Below are positions 35,415 to 44,799 of a stretch of DNA of 64,000 bases, one piece after another. Under the pieces are notes generated by a model, which saw only the letters and a program-made list of their open reading frames with translations, searched no databases and was not told the DNA's origin. This stretch comes from Microbulbifer marinus (GTDB lineage Bacteria > Pseudomonadota > Gammaproteobacteria > Pseudomonadales > Cellvibrionaceae). Position 1 is the first letter of the stretch, and each line of letters begins with the position of its first letter. The position numbers and the translations under genes are program-made. Where the stretch lies: NCBI RefSeq assembly GCF_900107725.1, contig NZ_FNQO01000002.1:124001-188000 (forward strand). The letters are read 5' to 3'.

Positions 35415-36769
35415 AATTCCTCCTGCACCAGATCTTGTCCCTGGCGCATGGTGTATTCGATATCCGCGACAGTTTTCGGCGCCGCCCCCGACAGCACTTG
35501 CGGCCCGTCTTTGGTCAGTGCCACATCGTCCTCGATGCGAATGCCGATGCCGCGGAATTTTTCCGGTACCGTGTCATCGTCGACTGCAACGTAAATGCCC
35601 GGCTCGACGGTCATCGCCATGCCCGGCTCCAGCTGCCGCCACTGACCGTGCACCCGGTAGTCGCCGGCGTCGTGCACATCCATGCCGAGCCAGTGACCGG
35701 CGCGGTGCATATAGAAACGGCGATAGGCGCCGGACTCGATCAGGCCACTGACCTCGCCGCGCAACAGGCCGAGATCCACCAGGCCCTGGGTGATGACCTC
35801 GACACTGGCCACGTGCGGCTGGTCCCAGTCATTGCCGGCACGGATTTGTTCAATGGCCGCACTCTGCCCCGCCAGCACAATTTCGTACAGGGCTTTTTGC
35901 GCGCCGCTGAACCGGCCGTTGACCGGATAGGTACGCGTCACATCGGCGGCGTAGCCGCGGTACTCGCAGCCGGCATCCACCAGCACCAGATCGCCACTTT
36001 TTAACGGCGCGCTGTTGCTGCAGTAGTGCATCACCAGTGCATTTTTACCGCCGCCGACGATGGTCGGGTAGGCGGGTTCGCGGGCACCGGCGGCAACGAA
36101 TGTGTGCAGTATCTCCGCCTCCAGGTGGAATTCGTACTGGCCGGGACGGCAGCGGGCCATCGCGCGACGGTGCGCCTCGGCACTGATCTCCGCCGCGCGG
36201 GTCATCAGGCGCAGCTCCTGGGCACTCTTGTACAGCCGCAGGTCGTGCAGCAGGTGATCCAGGTCGACCATTTCCGGCGCGCCGGCGCTGCCCGGTGCCG
36301 ACGCAACGGCCTGCAGGTAATTCTGCAGCCGTCGGTCCAGTTGCGGGAAACGCCCCATCGTAAAGTAGATACGCTCGCGCCCCTCGATCAGCCCCGGCAG
36401 GATGTCATCCAGGTCGCCGATCGGGAAAGCGTCACACAGACCACACTGCTCCGCGGCGCGCTCCGGCCCCAGCCGCGGGCCGTCCCACATTTCCTTCTCC
36501 GCATCGCGCTCGCGACAAAACAGCAGGGTCTCGCCCTGGCTGCGCCCCGGCACCAGCACCAGCAGCGCCTCGGGCTCGTTAAATCCGCTCAGATAGAGAA
36601 AGTCACTGTCCTGGCGAAACGGGAAATAGGTATCCCGCGAGCGCAGCTGTTCGCGTGCCGCCGGCACGATGGCCAGGCTGTCCGGCGCCATACTGGCGAT
36701 CAGGCGCGCGCGGCGGCGCGCGTATTCCGCTTTGGCGATCGCTGGCGGCGCAGCTTTATTAACAGCCAT
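35408..36769 (-). CDS. pepP: Xaa-Pro aminopeptidase P
   Basis: This 453-residue M24B metalloaminopeptidase releases N-terminal residues before proline. The two-metal site ligands are visible in DAGCEYRGYAADVTRTYPV, HRAGHWLGMDVHD, MTVEPGIYV and the final RIEDDV segment. A creatinase-like N-terminal domain precedes it. The first ATG overlaps the YgfB stop by one base, and the stop overlaps ubiH. The order ygfB-pepP-ubiH-ubiI is the standard gammaproteobacterial operon. Confidence 0.96.
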   Translation of the reverse strand: MAVNKAAPPAIAKAEYARRRARLIASMAPDSLAIVPAAREQLRSRDTYFPFRQDSDFLYLSGFNEPEALLVLVPGRSQGETLLFCRERDAEKEMWDGPRLGPERAAEQCGLCDAFPIGDLDDILPGLIEGRERIYFTMGRFPQLDRRLQNYLQAVASAPGSAGAPEMVDLDHLLHDLRLYKSAQELRLMTRAAEISAEAHRRAMARCRPGQYEFHLEAEILHTFVAAGAREPAYPTIVGGGKNALVMHYCSNSAPLKSGDLVLVDAGCEYRGYAADVTRTYPVNGRFSGAQKALYEIVLAGQSAAIEQIRAGNDWDQPHVASVEVITQGLVDLGLLRGEVSGLIESGAYRRFYMHRAGHWLGMDVHDAGDYRVHGQWRQLEPGMAMTVEPGIYVAVDDDTVPEKFRGIGIRIEDDVALTKDGPQVLSGAAPKTVADIEYTMRQGQDLVQEELW

Positions 36770-37323
36770 CAGTGAACAGTGGGCCCCTTGCCGGATTTAT
36801 CGCCGCGAACTTCGGTAAAAATATTCAGCGCGGCCATGCGTACATATTCCTGTAATTCCAGCAGCTGGCTTTCCGCCTCCTCGGACTCGTCCACCTGGTC
36901 GGCATCCACCTGCGCAATCGCACCGATGTCCTGCAGCGCCTCCTTGCTGGTGGGCAACAACTCCCCCTTATACGCACCGATACCGAAACCGTGCAAAAAA
37001 CCCTGGCACCAGTGACCGAGGGTCAGGGTGCGCGCGGTAATATCCTGCTCGTCGCTGAGCAGCAACTGAAAATCAAAGTTGCTGTCGCCGAGCTGCTGCT
37101 GGGCGTCTTGTGCCAGCTGCAGAAATTCCCGGTTCAGGTCTGCCGGGACCGCGTCCAGCTCCAACAGCGCCGCCAATTCTTTCTGCCAGCGGCTTATGTC
37201 CGGGCCGGCGCCAGCGGCCAAAAATCCACAGGCAAAACCGTGCAGCTCACTGGGGTCGGCGTGGCCGCCAGCGGCGAGAATGGCATTGGCCAGGGAATCA
37301 AATCGGTTGGCTGCTGAAGTCAT
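36769..37323 (-). CDS. UPF0149 (YgfB) family protein
   Basis: This 184-residue helical protein has the family blocks ELHGFACGFLAAG and LGHWCQGFLHGFGIG, and an acidic C-terminal half (DADQVDESEEAESQLLELQEYVRMAALNIF). Function is not firmly known; in Pseudomonas aeruginosa a YgfB homologue modulates cell-wall-stress responses. It is the first gene of the ygfB-pepP-ubiH-ubiI operon and is divergent from the small coiled-coil gene and zapA. Confidence 0.92.
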   Translation of the reverse strand: MTSAANRFDSLANAILAAGGHADPSELHGFACGFLAAGAGPDISRWQKELAALLELDAVPADLNREFLQLAQDAQQQLGDSNFDFQLLLSDEQDITARTLTLGHWCQGFLHGFGIGAYKGELLPTSKEALQDIGAIAQVDADQVDESEEAESQLLELQEYVRMAALNIFTEVRGDKSGKGPTVH

Positions 37324-37533
37324 GACTACTGCTCAGTATTTTTCCAGGATGATCAGAGTTTATTCAGGTAATCGCATCGGCAATCGGCGATCACTCGACA
37401 ATTGGTACTAACTGGCAAATTTGTGATTGCCCGCGCGGGTGGGGCGATTGACCCACCCATACGCCGGCAATATAGTAGCGGAATCCCTCGCAGTCTGTCG
37501 TGTTGCGGGTCTTCGATCTTATGCGCAGGAATT

Positions 37534-37737
37534 ATGGATAAGCTGCAAGCGTTAGAAAGCACTGTGGATTCGCTGATCGCCCGCTGCCAGCAGCTGGCCG
37601 ATGACAACCGCGAACTGCGTCGGCAAGAAGCCGACTGGCAGCGCGAGCGCCAGCGCTTGGTAAAAAACAATGAGGCCGCCCGCTCGCGGGTAGAAGCCAT
37701 GATCAACCGCCTCAAGGGGCTAACGCAAGAATCCTGA
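37534..37737 (+). CDS. TIGR02449-type short coiled-coil protein
   Basis: This 67-residue protein is all heptad-rich coiled coil (LEALESTV-like start, then RELRRQEADWQRERQRLVKN). It is found just before zapA in many gammaproteobacteria and resembles ZapB in size and form; a role with ZapA at the division ring is inference. I start at ATG 37534 with AGGA upstream; an upstream frame beginning at 37402 has no ribosome site and a different composition. The stop shares a base with the zapA start. Confidence 0.87.
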   Translation: MDKLQALESTVDSLIARCQQLADDNRELRRQEADWQRERQRLVKNNEAARSRVEAMINRLKGLTQES

Positions 37738-38057
37738 TGGCTGACTCAGCAGCAACCGCCGAAACCGTAACCGTCTCCATACTCGACAAGGAGTACCGCG
37801 TCGCATGCGCCGAAGACGAGCGCGCCGAGCTGCAGGCTTCTGCGCGCCTGTTGCACGAGCGTATGTCGCGCATCCGTGCCAGCGGTTCAGTGATCGGCCT
37901 GGAGCGCATCGCGGTCATGGCGGCACTGAATATCGCGCACGAACTGATTCAGGCCAAGGCGGAGCTGAGCCGGGTACCGCTGGAGCAGGAAATGCTCGAC
38001 CGCCTGCAGGAAAAGGTTCAGTCAGCACTCGGCAAAATCGATACACCGGAAAGCTGA
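37737..38057 (+). CDS. zapA: Cell division protein ZapA
   Basis: This 106-residue protein bundles FtsZ filaments at the Z-ring. The N-terminal beta region VTVSILDKEYRVACAEDERAEL and the helix LERIAVMAALNIAHELI are the ZapA pattern, followed by a short coiled coil. It is translationally coupled (TGATG) to the preceding coiled-coil gene. 6S RNA and fau follow, as in E. coli. Confidence 0.93.
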   Translation: MADSAATAETVTVSILDKEYRVACAEDERAELQASARLLHERMSRIRASGSVIGLERIAVMAALNIAHELIQAKAELSRVPLEQEMLDRLQEKVQSALGKIDTPES

Positions 38058-38177
38058 AAAAACAGCGGAATTCCGTCGCCATGCGCGGCATCACAATTTC
38101 CGCCGGCAGACTTGACACCCGCATTTTGAGCAACTTCCCGCAGCAACCTCATTTAGCCTTTCCACCCCCCCATGAGT

Positions 38178-38183
38178 TATAAT
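38178..38183 (+). promoter_or_regulatory. -10 element of the 6S RNA promoter
   Basis: A consensus TATAAT hexamer lies six bases before the inferred 5' end of 6S RNA. No good -35 was seen at 16-18 bases. Confidence 0.6.
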
Positions 38184-38188
38184 TTCCT

Positions 38189-38366
38189 TGCCCTGGGGTG
38201 TTGGCCAGTTGACTATGTCCTCGAGCCGATAATCTGACCCTGGTGGTTTCCAGCGGATGCTGGTGTGCAAGTCCGCCATGTAGCGGAAAGCCTTATGTAT
38301 CCCGGAGACCGCCACCTTGAACTTTACGGTTCAAGGCTACGTCTGCAGCCGCACACTCGGGGCTCC
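38189..38366 (+). ncRNA. ssrS: 6S RNA
   Basis: This RNA of about 178 nucleotides sits between zapA and fau, the classical 6S locus. The closing stem pairs GCCCTGGGGTGT at the 5' end with ACACTCGGGGC at the 3' end. Known conserved blocks are present: TCCTCGAGCCGATA after the first stem, and CCACCTTGAAC-TTTACG-GTTCAAGG near the 3' end, almost as in Pseudomonas and E. coli. 6S RNA mimics an open promoter and sequesters sigma-70 RNA polymerase in stationary phase. The ends are estimated from the stem and the -10 box. Confidence 0.93.
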
Positions 38367-38392
38367 TAATTTCTCTCCAGCCCCTCCATTCA

Positions 38393-38986
38393 ATGACCGA
38401 CAGCAAAGCCCGATCTGAAAAGGCTGAATTGCGCCGCCGTATGCGGGCAGCCCGACGCCAGCTCAGCGTTTACCAGCAGCGCCTGCACGGTCGCGCCGCC
38501 GCCATTCACCTGAGCCGCGACCCGCATATGCAGCGCGCAAAGCATGTCGGCATCTACTGGCCGATGGATGGGGAGCTGGATGTGCGCTGGCTGTTCCAGC
38601 GCTTCGCCGACAAGCACTTCTATCTGCCGGTGTTGCCGGCGGAACCGCACCCGCACCTGCGCTTCCGCCGCTGGCACGGCGGCCCGTTGACCCACCGCAA
38701 CCGCTATCGCATTCCCGAGCCGCTGCGCGGTCATACGCAACCGCCGGCACAGCTGGATGTGGTGCTGTTGCCGCTGGTGGCGTTCGATCCGAGTGGCGCG
38801 CGCCTGGGCATGGGAGCCGGCTTTTACGACCGCACCTTCGCGCTCAAGCGGCTGCTGCCCGGTGCCGGGCCGGCCCTGATCGGCGCGGCCCACCAGTTGC
38901 AGTGTGTGCCGCAGCTGCCCACGGACAGCTGGGACATTCCGCTGGATGCAGTGGTGACCGAGGCGCGTATCTACCGCTGCCGCTGA
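38393..38986 (+). CDS. fau: 5-formyltetrahydrofolate cyclo-ligase
   Basis: This 197-residue enzyme (YgfA/Fau) converts 5-formyl-THF to methenyl-THF with ATP. Conserved pieces are the basic N-terminus ELRRRMRAARRQL, the substrate loop VLPLVAFDPSGARLGMGAGFYDR and the C-terminal WDIPLDAVVTE. It begins 27 bases after the 6S RNA 3' end and is likely processed from one transcript with it, as in E. coli. A strong terminator follows. Confidence 0.94.
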   Translation: MTDSKARSEKAELRRRMRAARRQLSVYQQRLHGRAAAIHLSRDPHMQRAKHVGIYWPMDGELDVRWLFQRFADKHFYLPVLPAEPHPHLRFRRWHGGPLTHRNRYRIPEPLRGHTQPPAQLDVVLLPLVAFDPSGARLGMGAGFYDRTFALKRLLPGAGPALIGAAHQLQCVPQLPTDSWDIPLDAVVTEARIYRCR

Positions 38987-39010
38987 CCGAAAACACCGCA
39001 GGCTGAAACG

Positions 39011-39044
39011 AAAAAGGCCGAACGCACTAGCGTTCGGCCTTTTT
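39011..39044 (+). terminator. Terminator after fau
   Basis: The 15-bp stem AAAAAGGCCGAACGC / GCGTTCGGCCTTTTT with an ACTA loop lies 24 bases past the stop. The A/T flanks allow function on both strands. Confidence 0.88.
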
Positions 39045-39083
39045 CGTTTGCTCGCGGACAGAGCGGCGCACCAGGCAAACTGC

Positions 39084-39221
39084 CTAACGGGTCACCACTC
39101 CCTGCTGCAGAGCCGCCGGCGGTTCCGGTTCCGAGGCAAAAACCTCGGTCAGACCCGTGCTGCTCAACAGTACGCCCGCAACAAAGACAACCACAGCGAT
39201 TGTCAGTGCATCGGGTTTCAT
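39084..39221 (-). CDS. Small single-pass membrane protein, hypothetical
   Basis: This 45-residue protein begins MKPDALTIAVVVFVAGVLLS: one hydrophobic helix (about residues 6-21), then a short Glu/Pro-rich tail. AGGATGG lies at proper distance upstream. I recall similar MKPD-starting small membrane proteins in Pseudomonas-like genomes but know no function. The gene stands alone between two terminators' worth of non-coding DNA; the orientation matches ilvA downstream, but a gap of about 100 bases before that stop precludes coupling. Confidence 0.55.
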   Translation of the reverse strand: MKPDALTIAVVVFVAGVLLSSTGLTEVFASEPEPPAALQQGVVTR

Positions 39222-39475
39222 TGGGACCATCCTGTAGATCGATGTTCTTGTTATGTGCATTTCGCCCTGCGTTAGACTCACTTCAACGCAAAAGTTCCAC
39301 CGCAGGGAAGATACTTCAGAAGCGGTGAAATAGTAACCGGTCGGCGTCTGTTTTTTGCGAAATTTGTCGCATTTTTGCGCAAAAAAGTTAGACAAGGCCA
39401 CCGCCCCGGTCTACGCGGCGGCGGAATCATCCTGACTGAGCAGACTTACCTGACGGGCCTCCTCGCGCAGACGGA

Positions 39476-40990
39476 TCAGCTGGCGAGGAAGAAACGGTAG
39501 GCGGGGTTGTCGGTCTCGTCCCAGAACGGGAACTGCAGCTGGTCGAGCAGCTGCCTGAGCTGCTCGCGCTCGCCGGCGGGCACCTGCAGACCGGCCAGTA
39601 CCCGGCCGTAGGCGGCGCCGTGGTTGCGGTAGTGGAACAGGGTGATATTCCAGCGCCCCGCCAAATGCTCCAGGAACTTGCGCAGCGCACCGGGCCGCTC
39701 GGGGAACTCGAAGCGGTAGACCACCTCGTCGGTCAGTCCCTGCGCTCGGCCGCCGACTAGATGGCGGATATGCAGCTTGGCCATCTCGTTGTCGGTCAGG
39801 TCCGTCACGCGGTAGCCGCCGGCTTCCAGCTTCTCCAGCAGCTGGCGCCGGTCCGCATCCGTCGCCACCTGCAGGCCGACAAAGATATGCGCCTCGCCAC
39901 TGTTGGCGTAACGGTAGTTGAATTCGGTAATGGCACGATCACCGAGGTCGCGACAGAACTGCAGATAGCTGCCGGCGCGCTCGGGGATGGTCACCGCGAG
40001 TACCGCCTCGCGCTTCTCGCCAATTTCGGTGCGTTCACTGATGTAGCGCAGACGATCGAAGTTGGTGTTGGCGCCGCTGCAGACGGTCGCCAGCGTGGCG
40101 TTGCGGCTGTCGCCCTGCTCGATGAATTTCTTCAGTCCGGCCAGCCCGACCGCGCCGGCGGGTTCGGCGATCGAGCGGGTATCCTCGAAGATGTCCTTGA
40201 TCGCCGCACAGATCTCGTCGGTGGTCACGGTGATAACGCCGTCCACCGTCTCGCGCAGTACGCGAAAGGTCTCCTCGCCGATCTGCGCCACGGCGACGCC
40301 ATCGGCAAACAGCCCCACCTGCGGCAGGCGCACCCGCTCGTCGCTCTCCAGCGCCGCCTTCAGGCAGGCGGCATCTTCAGGCTCCACCGCATAGACCTTG
40401 ATCTGCGGGCGCACGTATTTGATATAGGCGGCCATACCGGCGGCCAGACCGCCGCCGCCAACCGGGATAAACACCGCATCCAGGTTGCCGGTGTACTGCC
40501 GCAGCAGCTCCATCGCCACGGTGCCCTGACCGGCAATCACGTCCGGGTCGTCGTAGGGATGCACGAATACCAGATCGCGCTCCGCCACCAGCTCCCGCGC
40601 CCGCGCCGCCGCCTCGTCAAAGGTGTCGCCGTGCAACACCACTTCGGCACCGCGCATGCGTACCGCATTGACCTTGATCTGCGGCGTGGTCGTTGGCATC
40701 ACAATAGTCGCACGCACCCCCAGCTGTGCCGCGCCCAGAGCCAGCCCCTGGGCGTGGTTGCCGGCAGACGCCGCGATCACGCCGCGGGCGCGCTGCTCCG
40801 CCGGCAGCTGCAACAGCTTGTTGTAGGCACCACGCACCTTGAAGGAGAACACCGGCTGCAGATCTTCACGCTTGAGCAGAATACGGTTGTTGAAGCGGTG
40901 CGACAGCTGGCGCATCGGCTCCAGCGGCGTCTCGGTGGCGACATCGTAAATGCGCGCGTCTAAAATGCGCTTGATATAGGACTTGGGCAT
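39476..40990 (-). CDS. ilvA: Threonine ammonia-lyase, biosynthetic
   Basis: This 504-residue PLP enzyme makes 2-oxobutanoate from threonine, the first step of isoleucine synthesis. The PLP lysine is K51 in FSFKVRGAYNKL, the Gly loop is PVGGGGLAAGMA, and the C-terminal third holds two ACT-like regulatory domains (LAVTIPERAGSYLQF and RFEFPERPGALRKF) for isoleucine feedback. The end PAYRFFLAS matches E. coli. I start at ATG 40990 (MPKSYIKRILDARIYDVA); the open frame extends ~40 codons further without similarity. It is divergent from rpiA. Confidence 0.95.
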   Translation of the reverse strand: MPKSYIKRILDARIYDVATETPLEPMRQLSHRFNNRILLKREDLQPVFSFKVRGAYNKLLQLPAEQRARGVIAASAGNHAQGLALGAAQLGVRATIVMPTTTPQIKVNAVRMRGAEVVLHGDTFDEAAARARELVAERDLVFVHPYDDPDVIAGQGTVAMELLRQYTGNLDAVFIPVGGGGLAAGMAAYIKYVRPQIKVYAVEPEDAACLKAALESDERVRLPQVGLFADGVAVAQIGEETFRVLRETVDGVITVTTDEICAAIKDIFEDTRSIAEPAGAVGLAGLKKFIEQGDSRNATLATVCSGANTNFDRLRYISERTEIGEKREAVLAVTIPERAGSYLQFCRDLGDRAITEFNYRYANSGEAHIFVGLQVATDADRRQLLEKLEAGGYRVTDLTDNEMAKLHIRHLVGGRAQGLTDEVVYRFEFPERPGALRKFLEHLAGRWNITLFHYRNHGAAYGRVLAGLQVPAGEREQLRQLLDQLQFPFWDETDNPAYRFFLAS

Positions 40991-41225
40991 GGCGTACTTC
41001 GGTGGCCGTAGCGGTAGCGATTGAAACCGGCGGTTAATTTCTGTGCGCGGCACCCTGTAATAGTGGCTCACTGAGCGGCTCAGTGAAATCGGCAGGACGC
41101 GCGGCACCGGACGCCAGTCTAATGCTCTACCAGCATCTTTACTACCGATTTACCGCACTCGCGCTAAATTTTCTCGCTTTTGCGGCAATTCGGCACAAAT
41201 AATTGCACAGGAAACTTTCCCCAGT

Positions 41226-41900
41226 ATGACTCAGGACGAATTGAAGCGGGCCACAGCCCGCGCCGCCGTGGACTACATCGCCCCGAAACTGGAGGCCGAT
41301 TCGATCGTCGGCGTCGGCACCGGCTCCACCGCCAACTTCTTCATCGACTACCTGGCGGAGATCAAGGGCCAGTTCGACGGCACTGTGGCCAGCTCCGAGG
41401 CCTCCGCCGAGCGCCTCAAGGGCCACGGCATCCCGGTCTACGACCTGAACAGCGTCGACGGCATCCAGTTCTATATCGACGGTGCCGACGAGGCAAATCC
41501 GGCACTGCAACTGATCAAGGGCGGCGGTGCCGCGCTCACCCGGGAAAAGATAGTCGCGGCCTGTTCCGACGAGTTTGTCTGTATCGCCGATGAGAGCAAA
41601 TGGGTGCCGATTCTCGGTGACTTTCCACTGCCGGTGGAAGTTATTCCGATGGCGCGCTCGCTGGTGGCGCGCGAACTGGTTAAGCTGGGCGGCGATCCGG
41701 TTTACCGTCAGGGCGTGACCACCGACAACGGCAATGTCATTCTCGATGTGCACAATCTGAAGATTACCGAACCGAAGGCACTGGAAGAGGCCATCAACAA
41801 TATCACCGGCGTCGTCACCAACGGCATATTCGCCCTGCGCCCGGCCGACCTGATGTTGCTGGGCACCGCTTCCGGAGTTAAGACTTTTACCGCCGAGTGA
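41226..41900 (+). CDS. rpiA: Ribose-5-phosphate isomerase A
   Basis: This 224-residue pentose-phosphate enzyme interconverts ribose-5-phosphate and ribulose-5-phosphate. The motifs [40 protein letters not shown] and FICIADESK-like [10 protein letters not shown] are intact, and the length matches E. coli RpiA. Divergence from ilvA is the usual arrangement in this class. The SLT lipoprotein begins 12 bases after its stop. Confidence 0.96.
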   Translation: MTQDELKRATARAAVDYIAPKLEADSIVGVGTGSTANFFIDYLAEIKGQFDGTVASSEASAERLKGHGIPVYDLNSVDGIQFYIDGADEANPALQLIKGGGAALTREKIVAACSDEFVCIADESKWVPILGDFPLPVEVIPMARSLVARELVKLGGDPVYRQGVTTDNGNVILDVHNLKITEPKALEEAINNITGVVTNGIFALRPADLMLLGTASGVKTFTAE

Positions 41901-41912
41901 ACTGCTGTTGCC

Positions 41913-42542
41913 ATGTCGAATAACAATAATTACCGATTGCTCGCCGCCCTGCTGATTTCTGGGTCAATTCTGACCGCGGGCTGCGCCACCAGCCCGCCGA
42001 GCAACCCCGACGATATCTGCTCGATTTTCCGCGAGAAGAAAGGCTGGTATGCGGAGGCCAAGGACGCCGAGGAAAAATGGGGCTCGCCGGTGGCCACGAT
42101 GATGGCATTCATCCATCAGGAGTCCCGCTTCGTGCACGACGCGCGCCCACCGCGCACCAAGATCCTCGGCTTTATCCCGGGTCCGCGCCCTTCGGACGCC
42201 TTTGGCTATCCGCAGGCACTGGGCATGACCTGGCGTACCTACGAGCGCTCCGCCTTCAATTACGGCGCCGACCGCGACGACTTCGGCGATGCCATCGATT
42301 TTGTCGGCTGGTACAACAACACCAGCGCGCGCCAGTGCCGTATCAGATCGAACGACACCTATCACCTATACCTTGCCTATCACGAGGGACATGGTGGCTT
42401 TAACAGGCGCACCTTTAGGAATAAGTCCTGGCTGAAACAGGTGTCGAAAAAAGTATCCGCCCGCGCCCAGCGCTACCAGCAGCAGCTGAACAGCTGTGAG
42501 AGCTCGCTGCAACGACGCAAGAAATTTCTCGGGCTTTTTTAG
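41913..42542 (+). CDS. SLT-domain lipoprotein (putative lytic transglycosylase)
   Basis: This 209-residue protein has a lipoprotein signal with lipobox LTAGC (cysteine near residue 26). Its domain resembles soluble-lytic-transglycosylase folds: the glutamate in IHQESRF is the likely catalytic acid, followed by FGYPQALGMTWRTY and YLAYHEGHGGF. It probably acts on peptidoglycan from the outer-membrane inner leaflet; activity is inferred from the fold. The gene follows rpiA by 12 bases, so it may be co-transcribed, although no functional link is obvious. Confidence 0.82.
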   Translation: MSNNNNYRLLAALLISGSILTAGCATSPPSNPDDICSIFREKKGWYAEAKDAEEKWGSPVATMMAFIHQESRFVHDARPPRTKILGFIPGPRPSDAFGYPQALGMTWRTYERSAFNYGADRDDFGDAIDFVGWYNNTSARQCRIRSNDTYHLYLAYHEGHGGFNRRTFRNKSWLKQVSKKVSARAQRYQQQLNSCESSLQRRKKFLGLF

Positions 42543-42743
42543 GTCAATGAATTACCGCCAATAAAAATTCACACGACTGGCGGCAAATGGCGCAACGCGC
42601 CGCGGAAACTGACTACGCTGAGCTGACAACCCCTCACTTTTTCTCCGGCGCCGCCGGCAAAAGCATGGCGTTGGCAGCCCCTACAGGACGCTGGGTGCTC
42701 TCTCGCCGAAGCAAAAGCGTCCTCTGACCATTCGAGGTGCACA

Positions 42744-43112
42744 ATGAAAACACCAGCTATCTGTCTCGCCGTGCTCGCCCTGTTACTGGCCTTGCCGATG
42801 GCGCAGGCCCAAACCAATGCCGGGCAGGCCACCGCACAGAAAGTCTCGTATAGTGACCCCCAGCTGCAAAAATTCGCCAACGCCTACCGCGCGATCGTCA
42901 TGCTCAGCCGCGAATACGCGCCTCGAATCAAGGCCGCAGCCGACATCCAGGAAGCCGAGGAGATCAACAAGGAAGCGCAGGGCAAAATGATCGGGGCGAT
43001 TGAACAGGCGGGCCTCTCAAAAGAGCAATATCAGCAGATAGCGGGCAGCCTGCAGTCCGATCCGGCGCTGCTGGAGAGAGTCAACAAGATACTGCAGCAG
43101 GGGCAACAGTAG
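42744..43112 (+). CDS. DUF4168 domain protein, exported
   Basis: This 122-residue protein has a clean signal peptide (MKTPAICLAVLALLLALP, cleavage after AQAQ). A helical domain with the DUF4168 pattern follows: YSDPQLQKFANAY, then KMIGAIEQAGLSKEQYQQIAGSLQSDPAL. The ribosome site GAGGTG is good. Function is unknown; members are small periplasmic helical proteins. It stands alone, 200 bases after the SLT lipoprotein. Confidence 0.85.
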   Translation: MKTPAICLAVLALLLALPMAQAQTNAGQATAQKVSYSDPQLQKFANAYRAIVMLSREYAPRIKAAADIQEAEEINKEAQGKMIGAIEQAGLSKEQYQQIAGSLQSDPALLERVNKILQQGQQ

Positions 43113-43199
43113 CGGTAACAGCCCCAAAGTCGCCACGGCCCGCGCACGAGATACCGGGCCGCGGCTCTCGTCCCAGCCTATAATCCCCCCCGGGCTCCA

Positions 43200-43511
43200 C
43201 TACTCCAGAGATACCCCCAACACCTTGCAGATCACCGACAGGTGTTTGTGCACCCAGTCGCGATCAAATGAGCCCCAGTCCCGCAACTCGTAATAGCCAT
43301 CGTTGTTGCGCACCCCTTGCTGAATGAACTCCACCTGGGTGCCGTGCCCCGGCAGCCCCTTGGCGATGATGTCCTGCACCGTGCGCCGCGGCCAACCGGT
43401 GACCTCCTCCAGCGCCGGGTTATTGGGCTTCGGCAGCTGCTCGATCAGGTGGGCGATCAGCATGCGCCGGCAGATGGTCGGATTGAGCTGGTTTTCCAGA
43501 GTTGATGGCAT
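43200..43511 (-). CDS. Winged helix-turn-helix domain protein
   Basis: This 103-residue protein is probably DNA-binding. The helix-turn-helix lies in residues ~35-55 (EEVTGWPRRTVQDIIAKGL), followed by a wing and the motif RNNDGYYELRDWGSFDRDWV. I recall this family from pseudomonads and marine gammaproteobacteria as a small stand-alone wHTH protein without known targets. The ATG at 43511 has GGGA upstream; the frame stays open to 43739 but that region overlaps the promoter side of the AraC gene. It is divergent from the AraC regulator. Confidence 0.75.
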   Translation of the reverse strand: MPSTLENQLNPTICRRMLIAHLIEQLPKPNNPALEEVTGWPRRTVQDIIAKGLPGHGTQVEFIQQGVRNNDGYYELRDWGSFDRDWVHKHLSVICKVLGVSLE

Positions 43512-43725
43512 TTGGCTTGTCCCTCGCTTGCTCCCAGTCCTTTTAACACAGCCCCGCACGCGACTCACGCCAAACCGGCCACAACAGCGGCTATCCGGCC
43601 AAACCTGACTTTCTCCGCCGCATTGCGCATAATCCTGCTTCCACATCAGCGAGCACACGCTGCAAACAGAATAATTAGTACCCTGCCCCGTACCAAATGA
43701 GGCAGGACACTGGAGGGCTGAGACA

Positions 43726-44775
43726 GTGGAAAGCGACATTCAGGAAAGCGGGACGGCCAAAGTCCGCGAGACAGACCACGGCATCCTCGCCGCGGTCGTG
43801 CGCGCGCAACTGGCCGGCGCTGAGGCAGCGGGTGTGGACTGCCGGCAGCTGCTGCTGGACAGCGGCATCGATCCGGCGGTGATCGACGAGCCCGACAGCC
43901 GCATCAGCCGCGAGCAGATGGCGAACCTGCTGCGCCGCGAGTGGGACCTGCTGAACGACGAGTCGGGCGGCTACCTTGCCCGTCCGTGGAAACCCGGTAC
44001 TTTCGCCATGATGGGGCACGCCTGTATCAGCAGCCCGAACCTGCGCCGCGCGCTGCTGCGCTCCGGCCGCTTCGTGTCCATGGTCAGCGACGACATACAT
44101 ATCAAGCTGGTCGAAGATGGCGAAGAGGCGCGGCTGCTGTTTCACCACAGCAACGACAAGAACCTGCCGAACCAGATGTTCGTCGAGTCGCTGGCGCTGA
44201 TCTGGCTGCGTTTCTTCAGCTGGCTGATCGATCGCACCATTTTGCTCGAACGGGTGCACCTGGCCTTCCCGCCGCCGGACTACAACGAGGACTACAGCGA
44301 TATGTTCCCCTGCCGGCACTACTTCTACCAGCGCGAGACCTGCCTGGTGTTCAGCACCCGCTACCTGCAGATGCCGCTGGTGCGCGACGAACAGCAGCTG
44401 GCCGACTTCCTCGCCCGCGCCCCCGAGTGCCTGCTGGCGCAGTACAAGTCCGACCACAGCTACACCGGCCGCATCCGCCGCATGCTGCAGCAGCAGAACG
44501 CAATCGAGAACCTGTCGCTCGACGATGTCGCCGCGCGGCTGTACACCTCGCCGCAGACATTGCGCCGGCGATTGAAGGAGGAGGGCAACAGCTGGCAGGA
44601 CATCAAGGATTCGGTACGCCGCGACATGGCGGTGTACCAGCTGAAGAAACAGGAAACGGCGGTGGCGGAAATCGCCGAACGCCTCGGCTTCTCCGAGCCC
44701 AGCGCTTTCAATCGCGCTTTCAAAAAATGGACCGGCCTGGCGCCGGGGGCCTACCGGGAAAAATATCGCGGCTAA
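43726..44775 (+). CDS. AraC-family transcriptional regulator
   Basis: This 349-residue regulator has an N-terminal arabinose-binding-like/OruR-type domain (about 15-230, with the SPNLRRALLRSGRFVSM block). The C-terminal AraC double HTH (about 250-345) has LSLDDVAARLYTSPQTLRRRL and VAEIAERLGFSEPSAFNRAFKKW. The GTG at 43726 is preceded by GGAGG. Relatives of this type often govern acyl-CoA catabolism; the beta-oxidation cluster starts 1.6 kb downstream, but the link is only suggestive because the OmpA-fusion gene lies in between on the other strand. Confidence 0.9.
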   Translation: MESDIQESGTAKVRETDHGILAAVVRAQLAGAEAAGVDCRQLLLDSGIDPAVIDEPDSRISREQMANLLRREWDLLNDESGGYLARPWKPGTFAMMGHACISSPNLRRALLRSGRFVSMVSDDIHIKLVEDGEEARLLFHHSNDKNLPNQMFVESLALIWLRFFSWLIDRTILLERVHLAFPPPDYNEDYSDMFPCRHYFYQRETCLVFSTRYLQMPLVRDEQQLADFLARAPECLLAQYKSDHSYTGRIRRMLQQQNAIENLSLDDVAARLYTSPQTLRRRLKEEGNSWQDIKDSVRRDMAVYQLKKQETAVAEIAERLGFSEPSAFNRAFKKWTGLAPGAYREKYRG

Positions 44776-44799
44776 CGTACGCGCAAAAACTTTTCCGAT

